Notes: generated from the letters alone by a model not told the origin. 64,000 nucleotides of DNA from Collimonas sp. OK242 (GCF_900107095.1 NZ_FNOR01000011.1:1-64000); one strand, 5' to 3'. Shown: positions 27,519-35,946, counted from the stretch's first letter. Made by a program: numbers and translations.

Positions 27519-28295
27519 TCACTCAGCCTTTGCATACATCAGCTGCACACCTTGCCGGGCAAAGCCATCGGCCTGGCCACTGTCTACGTCAGATTCGAGC
27601 ACCAGATGGGTGAGATGCGCTACGGGCAGCACCGCATAGTTCGCAGCGGTGCCGAGTTTTTCACTGGTGGCAGCTACCAGCACCGATTTGCTGATTGCTG
27701 CCAGGCTGCGTTTGAATTCGGCTTCTTCGTAGTTAAAACAGGTAACGCCGGCTTCGACATCGACGCCGCAGCCGCCCAGAAAGAAAATGTCGGGACGTAT
27801 GCGCTCCGCGTCGCGCAGCGCGGCGGCGCCCAGGTTAGCGCCGGTACGGCGATCGAAGCGGCCGCCGATCATGATCAGTTCGATTGCCGGCCGATCCTGC
27901 AAGGCCAACGCCACCGCGGCGGCATTGGTGATGACGGTGAGCGGCAATTCCGGTAAAGCCGCGGCAATCGCCAGGTTGGTCGAACCGGCATCGATGAACA
28001 GCACGCTGTCGGCAACCACCAGCGATACCGCTGACCGCGCCAACCGTGCTTTGCGCTCCGGCGCCAGGGTACGCCGCTCAGCCAAAGGCCCAGCCGCCGG
28101 AGACGGCGCTAACGCACCGCCATACACCCGTGTGCACCAGCCGGCCGCAGCCAGATCGCGCAGGTCGCGCCGGATGGTGTCTTCCGAAACGCTCAGTTGC
28201 TGCGCCAGATCCAGTGCCAGTACCCGGCCGTCGGCCTGCAGGCGTTGCCGGATGAATGCGTGACGTTCTTTGAGAAGGAGATTGGCGGTGTTCAT
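27519..28295 (-). CDS. DeoR-family transcriptional regulator
   Basis: A 258-residue repressor. The N-terminal winged helix (about 8-60) contains LALDLAQQLSVSEDTIRRDLRDLAA, matching the DeoR helix-turn-helix (core SEDTIRRDLRDL). The C-terminal sugar-phosphate isomerase-like sensor domain has DAGSTNLAIAAAL and VITNAAAVALAL and ends with FFLGGCGVD and EKLG. DeoR proteins usually respond to a phosphorylated sugar. The ATG at 28295 is the most likely start; a second one five codons upstream is possible. A palindrome at 28313-28344 just upstream could be its own operator. The partner MFS gene follows. Confidence 0.87.
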   Translation of the reverse strand: MNTANLLLKERHAFIRQRLQADGRVLALDLAQQLSVSEDTIRRDLRDLAAAGWCTRVYGGALAPSPAAGPLAERRTLAPERKARLARSAVSLVVADSVLFIDAGSTNLAIAAALPELPLTVITNAAAVALALQDRPAIELIMIGGRFDRRTGANLGAAALRDAERIRPDIFFLGGCGVDVEAGVTCFNYEEAEFKRSLAAISKSVLVAATSEKLGTAANYAVLPVAHLTHLVLESDVDSGQADGFARQGVQLMYAKAE

Positions 28296-28312
28296 ATCGA
28301 TCCATATCATGC

Positions 28313-28344
28313 ACAAACAAGTGTAAATATACACAAACGTGCAG
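28313..28344. promoter_or_regulatory. Candidate DeoR operator (palindrome)
   Basis: GTGTAAATATACAC at 28321-28334 has perfect five-base arms GTGTA/TACAC. It is flanked by ACAAAC on both sides and by GCAC/GTGC at the outer ends. The element lies about 20-50 bases upstream of the deoR-type start codon, where a self-repressing regulator would bind. Confidence 0.5.
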
Positions 28345-28393
28345 ACATCATCAATAGAAAGCCGCAACAGGCCCTTTTCGGCGGTTTTAGGTT

Positions 28394-28822
28394 TTAAGCT
28401 TGAGTCAGGACAGGGTAGAGAATGACGGCCCAGGTGGCGACAGCAAGCACACAGGTCAGCAGCACCGCGGCGCTGCCAAAATCCTTGGCGTTCTTGGAGA
28501 GTGGATTGCGCTCCAGCGAGACCCTGTCTACCACCGCTTCGATCGCCGAATTGATCAGCTCGATGATGATGATCCAGACCAGCACTGCGATCAGCATCAG
28601 TTTTTGCACCGGGGTGACCGGCAACAGCAAGGCGACGATGATGCCGGGAATCACAATCATCAATTCCTGGCGGAATGCATGCTCGTTTTTCCAGGCTGAT
28701 TTGAAACCCTCCGCCGAATAAAAGAAAGCTGAAAAAATCCTCTTGAATCCGCTGGTGCTCTTGAATTCGCTGATCGGCTGCTGCGACTCTTGCGGTTGCG
28801 GTGATTGCTTGTTTTCGCTCAT
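28394..28822 (-). CDS. dgkA: Diacylglycerol kinase
   Basis: A 142-residue inner-membrane kinase that recycles diacylglycerol to phosphatidic acid. Three hydrophobic segments follow a polar N-terminus of about 30 residues. The catalytic signature IELINSAIEAVVDRVS and KDFGSAAVLL match prokaryotic DgkA, including the Glu and Asn that bind substrate and ATP. The N-terminal extension is rich in Gln, Pro and Ser and is longer than in E. coli. Transcribed alone. Confidence 0.92.
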   Translation of the reverse strand: MSENKQSPQPQESQQPISEFKSTSGFKRIFSAFFYSAEGFKSAWKNEHAFRQELMIVIPGIIVALLLPVTPVQKLMLIAVLVWIIIIELINSAIEAVVDRVSLERNPLSKNAKDFGSAAVLLTCVLAVATWAVILYPVLTQA

Positions 28823-29025
28823 GCTGTGCTGGTTCTGATGGCTAGCTGGAGATGCCAGGCTTGCCTTGATGGAAACGCAGGTTTGCGTGAGTGAATTTTA
28901 ACAGCCTTGCTGCGCTGCACGCCAAATGCTTTTCTTTTGATTGCGAGAGCAATGCCGGCTCGTGGCGGCACTCTAATCGATGACGATAGCGAAGCACAAC
29001 TTTTCACATTATGATATAAACATTC

Positions 29026-29035
29026 CATTGCAATG
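29026..29035. promoter_or_regulatory. 10-bp palindrome before the IclR gene
   Basis: CATTGCAATG is a perfect palindrome, 13 bases upstream of the ATG at 29049 and just after an AT-rich stretch (TTATGATATAAACATT) that could hold a promoter. IclR proteins often bind short palindromes at their own promoters. The site lies inside a longer possible reading frame, which supports the downstream start. Confidence 0.4.
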
Positions 29036-29048
29036 CACCATTACTCCA

Positions 29049-29825
29049 ATGAAAACAGCCACTCCCGACGACGCCGATAAAATTTCGATCCAGGTCATAG
29101 AGCGCATGATCTCGCTACTCGATACCTTGGCGCTCTACCCTGATCCGGTCAGCCTGAAAGAATTATCCGCAGTCACCGGCTTGCATCCTTCGACAGCGCA
29201 CAGGATTCTCAACGACCTGGTGGTAAAGCGCTTCGTCGACCGCTCCGAACCGGGCAGTTATCGGCTTGGCATGCGCCTGCTGGAATTGGGCAACGTCGTC
29301 AAAAGCCGGCTGAATGTGCGCGAGGCGGCGCTCGACTTCATGCGCGGGCTGCATCGCAAGACCAACCAGACCGTCAACCTGTCGGTGCGCCAAAGCGATG
29401 AAATCGTCTACATCGACCGCGCGTTTTCAGAACGTTCGGGCATGCAGGTAGTGCGCGCCATCGGCGGCCGCGCGCCATTGCACCTGACTTCTACCGGTAA
29501 ATTGTTTTTATCCATCGACGATCCGAAAATGGTCCGTGCCTACGCTACCCGCACCGGACTGGCCGGACACAACAAGAATTCCATCACCGATCTGGGCAAG
29601 CTGGAGCGCGAATTGAGCCTGGTGCGCGCATTGGGTTACGCGCGCGATAACGAAGAACTCGAACTCGGCGTGCGCTGCATGGCCGCCGGTATCCGCGACG
29701 ATTCGGGCAAGATGGTCGCCGGCTTGTCGATCTCCGCACCGGCCGATCGCCTGCAAGAGGAATGGGTCGAAGATCTGATCAGCACTGCGAATCAGATTTC
29801 CGCGGTGCTGGGCTACACAGCGTAG
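29049..29825 (+). CDS. IclR-family transcriptional regulator
   Basis: A 258-residue regulator. The winged helix-turn-helix (about 12-75) includes VSLKELSAVTGLHPSTAHRI (core GLHPSTAHRIL), and the C-terminal effector domain has DEIVYIDRAFSERSG, GGRAPLHLTSTGKLFL, ELELGVRCMAAGI and ISAPADRL, all typical of IclR. An earlier ATG at 28980 is in frame, but it would include the AT-rich promoter-like stretch. No metabolic partner gene is adjacent on the same strand, so the regulon is unknown. The TAG stop lies inside a repeated GTAGGGTGGGC element. Confidence 0.88.
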   Translation: MKTATPDDADKISIQVIERMISLLDTLALYPDPVSLKELSAVTGLHPSTAHRILNDLVVKRFVDRSEPGSYRLGMRLLELGNVVKSRLNVREAALDFMRGLHRKTNQTVNLSVRQSDEIVYIDRAFSERSGMQVVRAIGGRAPLHLTSTGKLFLSIDDPKMVRAYATRTGLAGHNKNSITDLGKLERELSLVRALGYARDNEELELGVRCMAAGIRDDSGKMVAGLSISAPADRLQEEWVEDLISTANQISAVLGYTA

Positions 29826-29911
29826 GGTGGGCAAGTTCTGCCGCCCACGCGGCAGCTGCAAACGCAATGAGAATTTGAGATAACACTTGGGCGCTTCGTG
29901 CCCGCCCTACG
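29821..29911. repeat. REP-like inverted repeat with GTAGGGTGGGCA ends
   Basis: CGTAGGGTGGGCA (29821-29833) and TGCCCGCCCTACG (29899-29911) form an inverted pair with one mismatch, enclosing 65 bases with a smaller CCGCCCACGCGGC fold. The same GTAGGGTGGGCA core forms a compact hairpin at 44420-44448. The IclR stop codon is the TAG of the left arm. Confidence 0.65.
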
Positions 29912-29952
29912 CCTGTCGTTATCCGCACTCGGCAATCAGTGCCCGGCACAAA

Positions 29953-30002
29953 AAAAAACAGAGTTTATTCATCAGTCCGCTGACGAATAAACTCTGTTTT
30001 TT
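29953..30002. terminator. Bidirectional rho-independent terminator
   Basis: AAAACAGAGTTTATTC (29955-29970) and GAATAAACTCTGTTTT (29985-30000) are perfectly complementary over 16 bases, with TCAG/CTGA pairing inside the loop and A and T tracts outside. It lies between the converging IclR and PBP7 genes and can stop both. Confidence 0.9.
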
Positions 30003-30035
30003 CTATCGGATTACAGCCTGGATTACGCTCGCATC

Positions 30036-31187
30036 TCAGGTTTGGCCGTCAGCGATTTTTACGCGCGTCAGGGCTGCAGGATGTGAATCCGCCAGCCATT
30101 TGCGAACCCGGTCGGCATCCGCCTGGCGCGAATACTTGCCGCGCGAATCGAGGAACACCATCACGATCTGGCGACCGTCGATGGTAGTTTGCATGACCAT
30201 GCAACGGCCGGCTTCGTTAATGTATCCGGTCTTTTGCAAACCGATCTGCCACTCAGGTTTGTCTACCAGGTGATTGGAGGTCGAATATTGCAACGGACGT
30301 CCGCCCGGCTCCACCACATATTTTGAATCTGTAGAATACTGGCGAATCACCGGATGTTGGTAGGCGGCCATGACCAGACGCGACAAATCGCGGGCGCTGG
30401 CGACATTCAGATGCGACAGCCCGGTCGAATCGACATAATGGGTTTCGCTCATGCCCAGGGCCTTGGCCTTGGCATTCATGGCGGCCACAAAGGCCGGCAA
30501 GCCGCCTGGATAGTTACGGCCAAGCGCCGATGCGGCGCGATTCTCCGAACTCATCAAGGCGATGTGCAGCATGTCGGCGCGGGTCAATTGCGAACCGATA
30601 CGCAGACGCGAGCTGCTGTGCTTTTCGCGATCGATATCGTCATCGGTCACGGCCAGCACCTCGTTCATGTCCTGCTTCGATTCAACCACCACCATACTGG
30701 TCATCAGCTTGGTCAGCGAGGCGATCGGCAATGCGACCTGGGAATTTTTATCCAGCAGTACTTCCGAACTATTCTGATCCAGCACCAGCGCTACGCTGGA
30801 TTTCAACTCGAGCGGATCGCGCGTCAAATTCAATCCCGCCTGCTCACCTGCAGACAGGACTGGCGGCAAAGCCGGTACCGCCGGTGAGAATGCCACGCGC
30901 TGGTAAGTTACTTTGCGGCGGCCATGAACCATCGCCACTTTCCTCACCAGCTTTTCATTTTTATCGAAAGACGCCGTATTGCTGCCGCCACGCGCAGCGA
31001 TCACGGCATGTTTTCTGGAGCCGGCTTTGGCTACGGTTTTCTTGTGGGCAGAAGCAGCGCTAGCCGCTGATTTTTTAGCGGCTTTTTTGGTGGTGCTTTG
31101 TGTTGTTTGGTCAGAAGCAAGAGCAGCGGGCGCGTTCGCGAGCACGAGGGAGAGTGACAAAAAAACAATTAACGCGGATTTGCCCAT
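30036..31187 (-). CDS. pbpG: D-alanyl-D-alanine endopeptidase (PBP7-type)
   Basis: A 383-residue periplasmic penicillin-binding protein of the S11 peptidase family that trims peptidoglycan cross-links. A signal peptide (1-28) is followed by a Lys/Ala-rich low-complexity linker (about 31-65) and the transpeptidase-like domain. The three active-site motifs are SLTK (Ser157-Lys160), SEN (Ser214-Asn216) and KTG (319-321). DSTGLSHLNVASARDL is typical of PBP7. The ATG at 31187 has a TTGGAG ribosome site; a TTG four codons upstream is less likely. The basic linker may hold the protein to the cell wall. Confidence 0.9.
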   Translation of the reverse strand: MGKSALIVFLSLSLVLANAPAALASDQTTQSTTKKAAKKSAASAASAHKKTVAKAGSRKHAVIAARGGSNTASFDKNEKLVRKVAMVHGRRKVTYQRVAFSPAVPALPPVLSAGEQAGLNLTRDPLELKSSVALVLDQNSSEVLLDKNSQVALPIASLTKLMTSMVVVESKQDMNEVLAVTDDDIDREKHSSSRLRIGSQLTRADMLHIALMSSENRAASALGRNYPGGLPAFVAAMNAKAKALGMSETHYVDSTGLSHLNVASARDLSRLVMAAYQHPVIRQYSTDSKYVVEPGGRPLQYSTSNHLVDKPEWQIGLQKTGYINEAGRCMVMQTTIDGRQIVMVFLDSRGKYSRQADADRVRKWLADSHPAALTRVKIADGQT

Positions 31188-31368
31188 TTGCGGCTCCAAT
31201 ATGCGGCGATCTATAACTTTGTGGCAGTGTAGGCAAATATCGAAAAAATCGCAAGAGAATTAGATAGTTAGCGCACTAAATTAAACAACTTTCGATGTCG
31301 GGACGACGATTTGCGACATAGATTTTACCGCAACTCATCGGCCCGGTATTTACTTTAGTATCGACTAC

Positions 31369-32136
31369 TTAAACGTGACATTCAAGCAATATTGCATCAA
31401 TTGAAAAAGAATAATCACCTTGCAGATTGAAATACGTCGTCACCTCTGACGGTGCGCTATCCCACAGAGACTTGATCGCAACTACCCGCTCGGCAGGCGT
31501 ACGCATTCTGGCTACCCAGGTATCGAACTGCAACGGCAATTTCCAGCTCTGGTCGGCAGTTGGGCGCAAGCCTGCCTGATTCAGCAACTGGCGCCAGCTG
31601 GACAAGCTGCGATTACGTACGTGCGAAGTGTCGCGCAGCAATTCGACGGACTGGAAGTAGGTGTCGCTCAAGACATCCTCCGGCGCCGCGGTATCGATCA
31701 CGATGCACATGCCGCCCGGCTTCAATACGCGCGCCATCTCGGCCAGCGCTTCCGGCAGCCTGGTCCAGTGATGCGCGCTAAACCGCGTGCACACCAGATC
31801 GAAGCAGGCGTCGGCAAAGGGCATGCGTTCGGCACTACCCTGCTGCACGTGCAGATTTTTCAAACCGCGCTCGGCAGCGGCATGCTGCACTACATCCAGC
31901 ATTTCTGTAGCCAGGTCGTACGCGATTACCGTGCCGATATGCGGCGCAATGGCGAAAGCGGCATGTCCTGCGCCGCAACCGACATCGAGCGCTTTGCCTT
32001 GCGGAAACCGGCCGGCATAGGCGGCGAGTTGCTGTAAATCCGCGCCTTGGGCGTGAACCGTGCTGGTCAGGTAAGCGGCAGCGGTGCTGCCGAATTGTTC
32101 AGAAACCACTTTATCGTGATTGCGGGCGACGATCAT
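31369..32136 (-). CDS. Class I SAM-dependent methyltransferase (UbiE-like)
   Basis: A 255-residue methyltransferase. Motif I is ALDVGCGAGHAAFAIA (about 48-63), motif II AYDLATEMLDV, then AERMPFADACFDLV and RVLKPGGMCIVIDT. This set is typical of the methyltransferase-11 family that includes UbiE/Coq5 and many small-molecule methylases; substrate is unknown. The ATG at 32136 has a GAGGAG ribosome site; the frame runs further upstream. It is divergent from an XRE-type regulator with a large shared operator, so the regulator probably controls it. Confidence 0.85.
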   Translation of the reverse strand: MIVARNHDKVVSEQFGSTAAAYLTSTVHAQGADLQQLAAYAGRFPQGKALDVGCGAGHAAFAIAPHIGTVIAYDLATEMLDVVQHAAAERGLKNLHVQQGSAERMPFADACFDLVCTRFSAHHWTRLPEALAEMARVLKPGGMCIVIDTAAPEDVLSDTYFQSVELLRDTSHVRNRSLSSWRQLLNQAGLRPTADQSWKLPLQFDTWVARMRTPAERVVAIKSLWDSAPSEVTTYFNLQGDYSFSIDAILLECHV

Positions 32137-32205
32137 CAGTTTTCTCCTCAGAAATGAGTCAACGCAAAGCAATAGTGTTTGCGGCGGAGTTCAGTGTAAT
32201 TATTT

Positions 32206-32259
32206 TTTATCCTGTTACAAGACTAGTGTTTATACTAGTACTACTAATAACAGGATAAA
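32206..32259. promoter_or_regulatory. Long inverted-repeat operator between methyltransferase and XRE regulator
   Basis: TTTATCCTGTTA (32206-32217) and TAACAGGATAAA (32248-32259) are a perfect 12-base inverted repeat with a 30-base spacer. The spacer holds two copies of the self-complementary ACTAGT (32222-32227 and 32234-32239), 12 bases apart. The element is centred in the short region between two divergent start codons. Confidence 0.7.
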
Positions 32260-32269
32260 CGGGAACAGC

Positions 32270-33061
32270 GTGGATCAAGCCGGAAAACGCAAAGCACTTG
32301 GCGAATTCATCAAAACCCAGCGCACCCAGATCCCTACCGCCGCATTGCGCCTGGGCGGCAGCACGCGCCGTCGGACTCCGGGTTTGCGGCGCGAGGAAGT
32401 CGCCCAGCTGTGCGATATCAGCGTCACTTGGTATACCTGGATCGAACAGGGCCGCACCGTCTCGGTATCGGCGGCGGCATTGGCACGGATCGCCGAGGCT
32501 TTACAGTTGTCGCGCGCCAAGCGCGCTTATCTGTTCGAGTTGTCCGGTAAAAAGGATCCGCAGGCGCTGGATGCGCAGGCCCAGGAAATTCCTGATGAAA
32601 TACTGGCAGTCACCGGCGCCATCAAGACCCCGGCTTATCTGCTGGATCGCCACTGGAACGCGATCGCCTGGAACCGCGCTGCCAAAACCTTGTTCGTCGG
32701 CTGGCTGGACAGGAAAAGCGCCAGCAGGAACTTGCTTGAGTACACCTATTGCCAGCCTGAAGCGGCAACCTTGATCAGCGACTGGGAGCAACGCGCAAGC
32801 CGGCTGGCGGCGGAGTTTCGCGCCGATTGCGGCATGTACCTGGACGAACCGGAGATTGCCCGGCTGGTAACCCGCTTGAGCGCCGCCAGCGCTGCTTTCA
32901 AGCGGGCCTGGAATCTGCACGACGTGGTGGAAAAAGAAGGCGGCGAGCGCCGCTTCAGTCATCCGACGCTGGGCCAGCTGGCGTATCGCCAAGTCAATCT
33001 GCGGGTCGCCAACCGGCCTGAGTTGAAGCTGGTGATGTTGCTGCCGCTGGCGCCCGCCTAG
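32270..33061 (+). CDS. XRE-family regulator with MmyB-type ligand-binding domain
   Basis: A 263-residue regulator. The N-terminal helix-turn-helix (about 7-75) contains RTPGLRREEVAQLCDISVTW (core LRREEVAQL) and YTWIEQGR, a signature of the actinobacterial/proteobacterial MmyB group. The C-terminal domain (about 95-260) with IKTPAYLLDRHWNAIAWN is the PAS-like fatty-acid-binding MmyB domain. GTG at 32270 is chosen, because upstream codons would run through the operator repeat at 32206-32259. It is divergent from the methyltransferase gene. Confidence 0.85.
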   Translation: MDQAGKRKALGEFIKTQRTQIPTAALRLGGSTRRRTPGLRREEVAQLCDISVTWYTWIEQGRTVSVSAAALARIAEALQLSRAKRAYLFELSGKKDPQALDAQAQEIPDEILAVTGAIKTPAYLLDRHWNAIAWNRAAKTLFVGWLDRKSASRNLLEYTYCQPEAATLISDWEQRASRLAAEFRADCGMYLDEPEIARLVTRLSAASAAFKRAWNLHDVVEKEGGERRFSHPTLGQLAYRQVNLRVANRPELKLVMLLPLAPA

Positions 33062-33066
33062 GGCGT

Positions 33067-33969
33067 TTATTTTTTCATGACGAACACCACGCCCAATATC
33101 GCCACGGCCATGCCGGCGATGCCGAGCAAATTGAAGACTTCGCCGAACATGAGCCAGGCCATCAGCGCAGTGGTCGGCGGCGTCAGGTAGAGCAAGCTGG
33201 TAACGCGGGTTGCCGCGCTCTTGCGTATCAGTGCGAACAACAGGAAGATCGCGCCTATCGACAAAGCCAGTACCGACCACAGCAGCGCGCCGATGAAGCG
33301 CGGCGTCCATTGCACGGTGTCCAGGCTTGGCGCCAGGTGTTCGTAGAAAATCGCAAACGGCAGCAACACCACGATCGAGGCGGCAAACTGGATGATGGTG
33401 CCGGTGCGCAAATCAAAATGCGAGCAGTGGCGTTTCTGGTACAGCGTACCAAGCGTAATCGAAAGCAACGCCAGCAGGCACAACGTAATACTTTGCCAGG
33501 ACAAGCCGACCAGGCTGATTTTAGCGGCCACCACCAGCCCTACTCCGCAAATGCCAAGCAGCAGGCCCAGCCATTGCCGCGGCCGTACCGACTCACCGAT
33601 CAAGGGTGCGGCAAATGCGGTCAGGATAGGCTGCATGCCGACAATCAGCGCCGACACGCCGGCCGGCATGCCGAGCTTGATGGCGCACCACACGCCGGCC
33701 AGATAACCGCCTTGCAACAAAATTCCGGCCAGCGCGATGTGACGGATCTGGCCCAATGGCCAGGGAGCGCGCATTAACAAGACCAAAGGCAGCAGGACCA
33801 GCAGCACGCCGACGAACCGCAGCAATAGAAATGTCAGCGGCGGCGCATACGGCAAACCGAATTTGGCAACCACAAAGCCGGTGCTCCAGAGCAGCACAAA
33901 CACCATAGGCATGGCCGCTAGCAGGAGAGGAGCTGGCCGCGATGCGGCCGGAAGGCTGGCTGATTGCAT
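33067..33969 (-). CDS. EamA/DMT-family transporter
   Basis: A 300-residue inner-membrane protein with about ten helices in two EamA repeats. The first repeat holds PLTFLLLRFVGVLLVLLPL and the second SLLYLTPPTTALMAWLMFGE (core YLTPPTTALMAW), both common in the RhaT/YdcZ-like exporters of amino acids or other metabolites. The substrate cannot be told. Convergent with the XRE regulator, with only five bases between stops and no visible terminator. Confidence 0.85.
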   Translation of the reverse strand: MQSASLPAASRPAPLLLAAMPMVFVLLWSTGFVVAKFGLPYAPPLTFLLLRFVGVLLVLLPLVLLMRAPWPLGQIRHIALAGILLQGGYLAGVWCAIKLGMPAGVSALIVGMQPILTAFAAPLIGESVRPRQWLGLLLGICGVGLVVAAKISLVGLSWQSITLCLLALLSITLGTLYQKRHCSHFDLRTGTIIQFAASIVVLLPFAIFYEHLAPSLDTVQWTPRFIGALLWSVLALSIGAIFLLFALIRKSAATRVTSLLYLTPPTTALMAWLMFGEVFNLLGIAGMAVAILGVVFVMKK

Positions 33970-34003
33970 GAATTATCCGTGTTGAATCCGGCTTGGATCC
34001 GTA

Positions 34004-34930
34004 TCAAGTAAGCAGTTGCTCCGCACTGTGCAGACGCGCGAAACCTGCCGCAAGCGCGATAGTTTGCAGGTGGATCGCTACCGTGTCTTGTATATTCTTG
34101 CCATAGCCGCCGGCCATGGCGATCGCCACCGGTATGGCACGCTGGCTGGCGGTCTCCAGCAGCATGGCGTCGCGCCGGGCCAGGCCGTCAAAACTCAGCT
34201 TCAGGCGCCCTAGCCTGTCGCCTTCATGCGGATCGGCGCCTGCCAGGAAAATAATCAGCTGCGGCGAAAAACGCGCCATCATGGTTGCCAGTGCATCCTG
34301 CAGCGCGCTCAGATAAGCCTCGTCGCCGGTGCCGTCTGCCAGCGCCACATCCAGATCGCTGGTCTCCTTGTCGAACGGATAATTGCGGGCGCCATGCAGC
34401 GACAGGGTGAAAATCGAATCGTCATCGGCCAGGATAGCTGCTGTGCCGTTGCCTTGATGGACATCCAGATCGACGATGGCGACCCGCTGCACCCGGCGCT
34501 CCGCCTGCATCAGACGGGCCGCAATCGCAGCGTCGTTAAAGACGCAGAAGCCGGCGCCCTGATCGGCAAACGCGTGATGGGTGCCGCCGGCCAGGTTGAC
34601 CGCAATTCGCTCGGGCTCTGTCAACGCCGCGCGACAGGCAGCGATGGTGGCGCCGGCGGAGCGTCGCGAGCGCTCCACCATCTGCGGCGTCCACGGGAAA
34701 CCGATGGCTTTTTGCACACTTTCAGCCAAAGTGCCGTCGCTGACTGCGGCTATATAGTGCGGATGATGGGCAAGCGCCAGCACGCCGTCGCTAGTGGTCG
34801 GCGCCTCGTGAAAATCGATATCGCCGATGCTCGCCAGCGCGGCTTCGTGGATAAGCCGGTATTTTTGCATGGGGAAGCGATGGCCGGCCGGCAAGGGCAA
34901 CACGAAATGGTCGCTGTAGAAAGCTTTCAA
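34004..34930 (-). CDS. Histone-deacetylase-family protein
   Basis: A 308-residue arginase/deacetylase-fold enzyme that should remove acetyl groups from amines such as acetylpolyamines or acetyl-lysine, using zinc. The tandem histidines lie in LAGGTHHAF, the zinc ligands in DLDVHQGNGT and in AGADPHEGDRLG, and the glycine-rich AMAGGYG motif follows near the end. The N-terminus (KAFYSDHFVLPLPAGHRFP, core PLPAGHRFPMQKY) is that of bacterial HDAC-like proteins. The start codon is TTG with no clear ribosome site, accepted because family members begin at this point. Stands alone. Confidence 0.87.
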   Translation of the reverse strand: MKAFYSDHFVLPLPAGHRFPMQKYRLIHEAALASIGDIDFHEAPTTSDGVLALAHHPHYIAAVSDGTLAESVQKAIGFPWTPQMVERSRRSAGATIAACRAALTEPERIAVNLAGGTHHAFADQGAGFCVFNDAAIAARLMQAERRVQRVAIVDLDVHQGNGTAAILADDDSIFTLSLHGARNYPFDKETSDLDVALADGTGDEAYLSALQDALATMMARFSPQLIIFLAGADPHEGDRLGRLKLSFDGLARRDAMLLETASQRAIPVAIAMAGGYGKNIQDTVAIHLQTIALAAGFARLHSAEQLLT

Positions 34931-35087
34931 GGTAGATGCGGAAGTCAGGTAAAGCGATCAGTCTACCATCAGGCAATGGCAAGCGAAGAGTACTCAAAAT
35001 AACAACATTTAACTACGCTAATACATTGATTTTATAAGCTTTCGCTTAAATGATATAAACAATATATTGCGGCGCACAAAAAATATC

Positions 35088-35115
35088 TTGACACCGGTTC
35101 AGAATAATTTAGAAT
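35088..35115 (+). promoter_or_regulatory. Predicted sigma-70 promoter of the phasin gene
   Basis: A perfect -35 box TTGACA (35088-35093) and a -10 box TAGAAT (35110-35115, 5/6) are separated by 16 bp. The phasin ATG lies at 35247. Confidence 0.7.
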
Positions 35116-35118
35116 GAA

Positions 35119-35136
35119 ATTGTTGCATCGCACAAT
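35119..35136. promoter_or_regulatory. Inverted repeat at the phasin transcription start
   Basis: ATTGT (35119-35123) and ACAAT (35132-35136) form an inverted repeat just downstream of the -10 box, where a repressor would block transcription. In PHB-storing bacteria phasin genes are repressed by PhaR; whether this is its site is inference. Confidence 0.4.
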
Positions 35137-35246
35137 GTTCATTTAAGGCCATCGGCAGATGCAATCAACGGCTAGATCTTAGCCACCCTAAGTCACTCTA
35201 TCGCTCTATTTTGTCATTTTTACAGTATTGAACCCTAGGAGAAGCC

Positions 35247-35813
35247 ATGTCTACCGTTGCAGAACAATTTTCAGCCGCCACTAAAGCCAACTTTGAAGCT
35301 AATCTGGCCCTGTTCACCGATTTCACTACCAAGGCATTTGCCGGCGTGGAAAAACTGATCGACCTCAACCTGAGCGCCGCCAAGGCCTCGCTGGAAGAGT
35401 CGAACGCCACTACCCAGAAATTGTTTGCGGCGAAAGATCCACAAGAATTTTTCTCGCTGAGCGCAGCCCTGGCCCAGCCGAACACTGAAAAAGCCATTGC
35501 TTACGGCCGTCATTTCGCCAGCATCGCTTCCAGCACACAAGCCGAGCTGACCAAGGCGGCAGAAGCGCAAGTCGCAGAAACCAAGCGTAAAGTCATCGAG
35601 TTCGTCGACCAGGCATCGAAAAACGTACCGCCAGGCGCAGAAGGCGCAGTTGCTTTCGTCAAATCGGCAATCGGCAGCGCCAACGCCGGTTACGAACAGT
35701 TCGCCAAGAACACCAAGCAAGCCGTTGAAACTCTGGAAAGCAACGTCAACAACGCTGTCGACCAATTGTCCCAAGCTGCTACCAAGACTGCAGCGCGTCC
35801 GGCCAAGAAGTAA
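35247..35813 (+). CDS. phaP: Phasin
   Basis: A 188-residue granule-associated protein that coats polyhydroxyalkanoate inclusions. It is helical and Ala-rich, opens with the family segment ATKANFEANLALFTDFTTKA (core KANFEANLALF), has KLIDLNLSAAKASLEES and DPQEFFSLSAALAQP, and ends in a basic tail ATKTAARPAKK. It has no membrane segment or signal peptide. It has its own strong promoter and is followed by a good terminator, so it is a single-gene transcript. The cell is therefore predicted to store PHB, although no synthase gene is in the window. Confidence 0.92.
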   Translation: MSTVAEQFSAATKANFEANLALFTDFTTKAFAGVEKLIDLNLSAAKASLEESNATTQKLFAAKDPQEFFSLSAALAQPNTEKAIAYGRHFASIASSTQAELTKAAEAQVAETKRKVIEFVDQASKNVPPGAEGAVAFVKSAIGSANAGYEQFAKNTKQAVETLESNVNNAVDQLSQAATKTAARPAKK

Positions 35814-35884
35814 TTTGTCAAACAGGCGTGCCTGGCGCGCCTGCCTGAATCTCCTCGGTATCCGGCAGCGCCGGTATCGTTATT

Positions 35885-35912
35885 TACCCCGGATCACCGG
35901 GGTATTTTTTTT
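35885..35912 (+). terminator. Rho-independent terminator after the phasin gene
   Basis: TACCCCGG (35885-35892) pairs perfectly with CCGGGGTA (35897-35904) around the loop ATCA, followed by eight T residues. Confidence 0.92.
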
Positions 35913-35946
35913 GCCTGTCAGAATTAACTATGGCGCCAAACCGGCA

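Larger units (their letters stand above)
34931..35246. other. AT-rich promoter region of the phasin gene
   Basis: This 316-base stretch has no reading frame of note and is much richer in A and T than its neighbours. It holds the promoter at 35088-35115 and an inverted repeat at 35119-35136, described separately. The transcript would carry a leader of about 120 bases before the phasin ATG, which has the ribosome site AGGAG. Confidence 0.6.
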
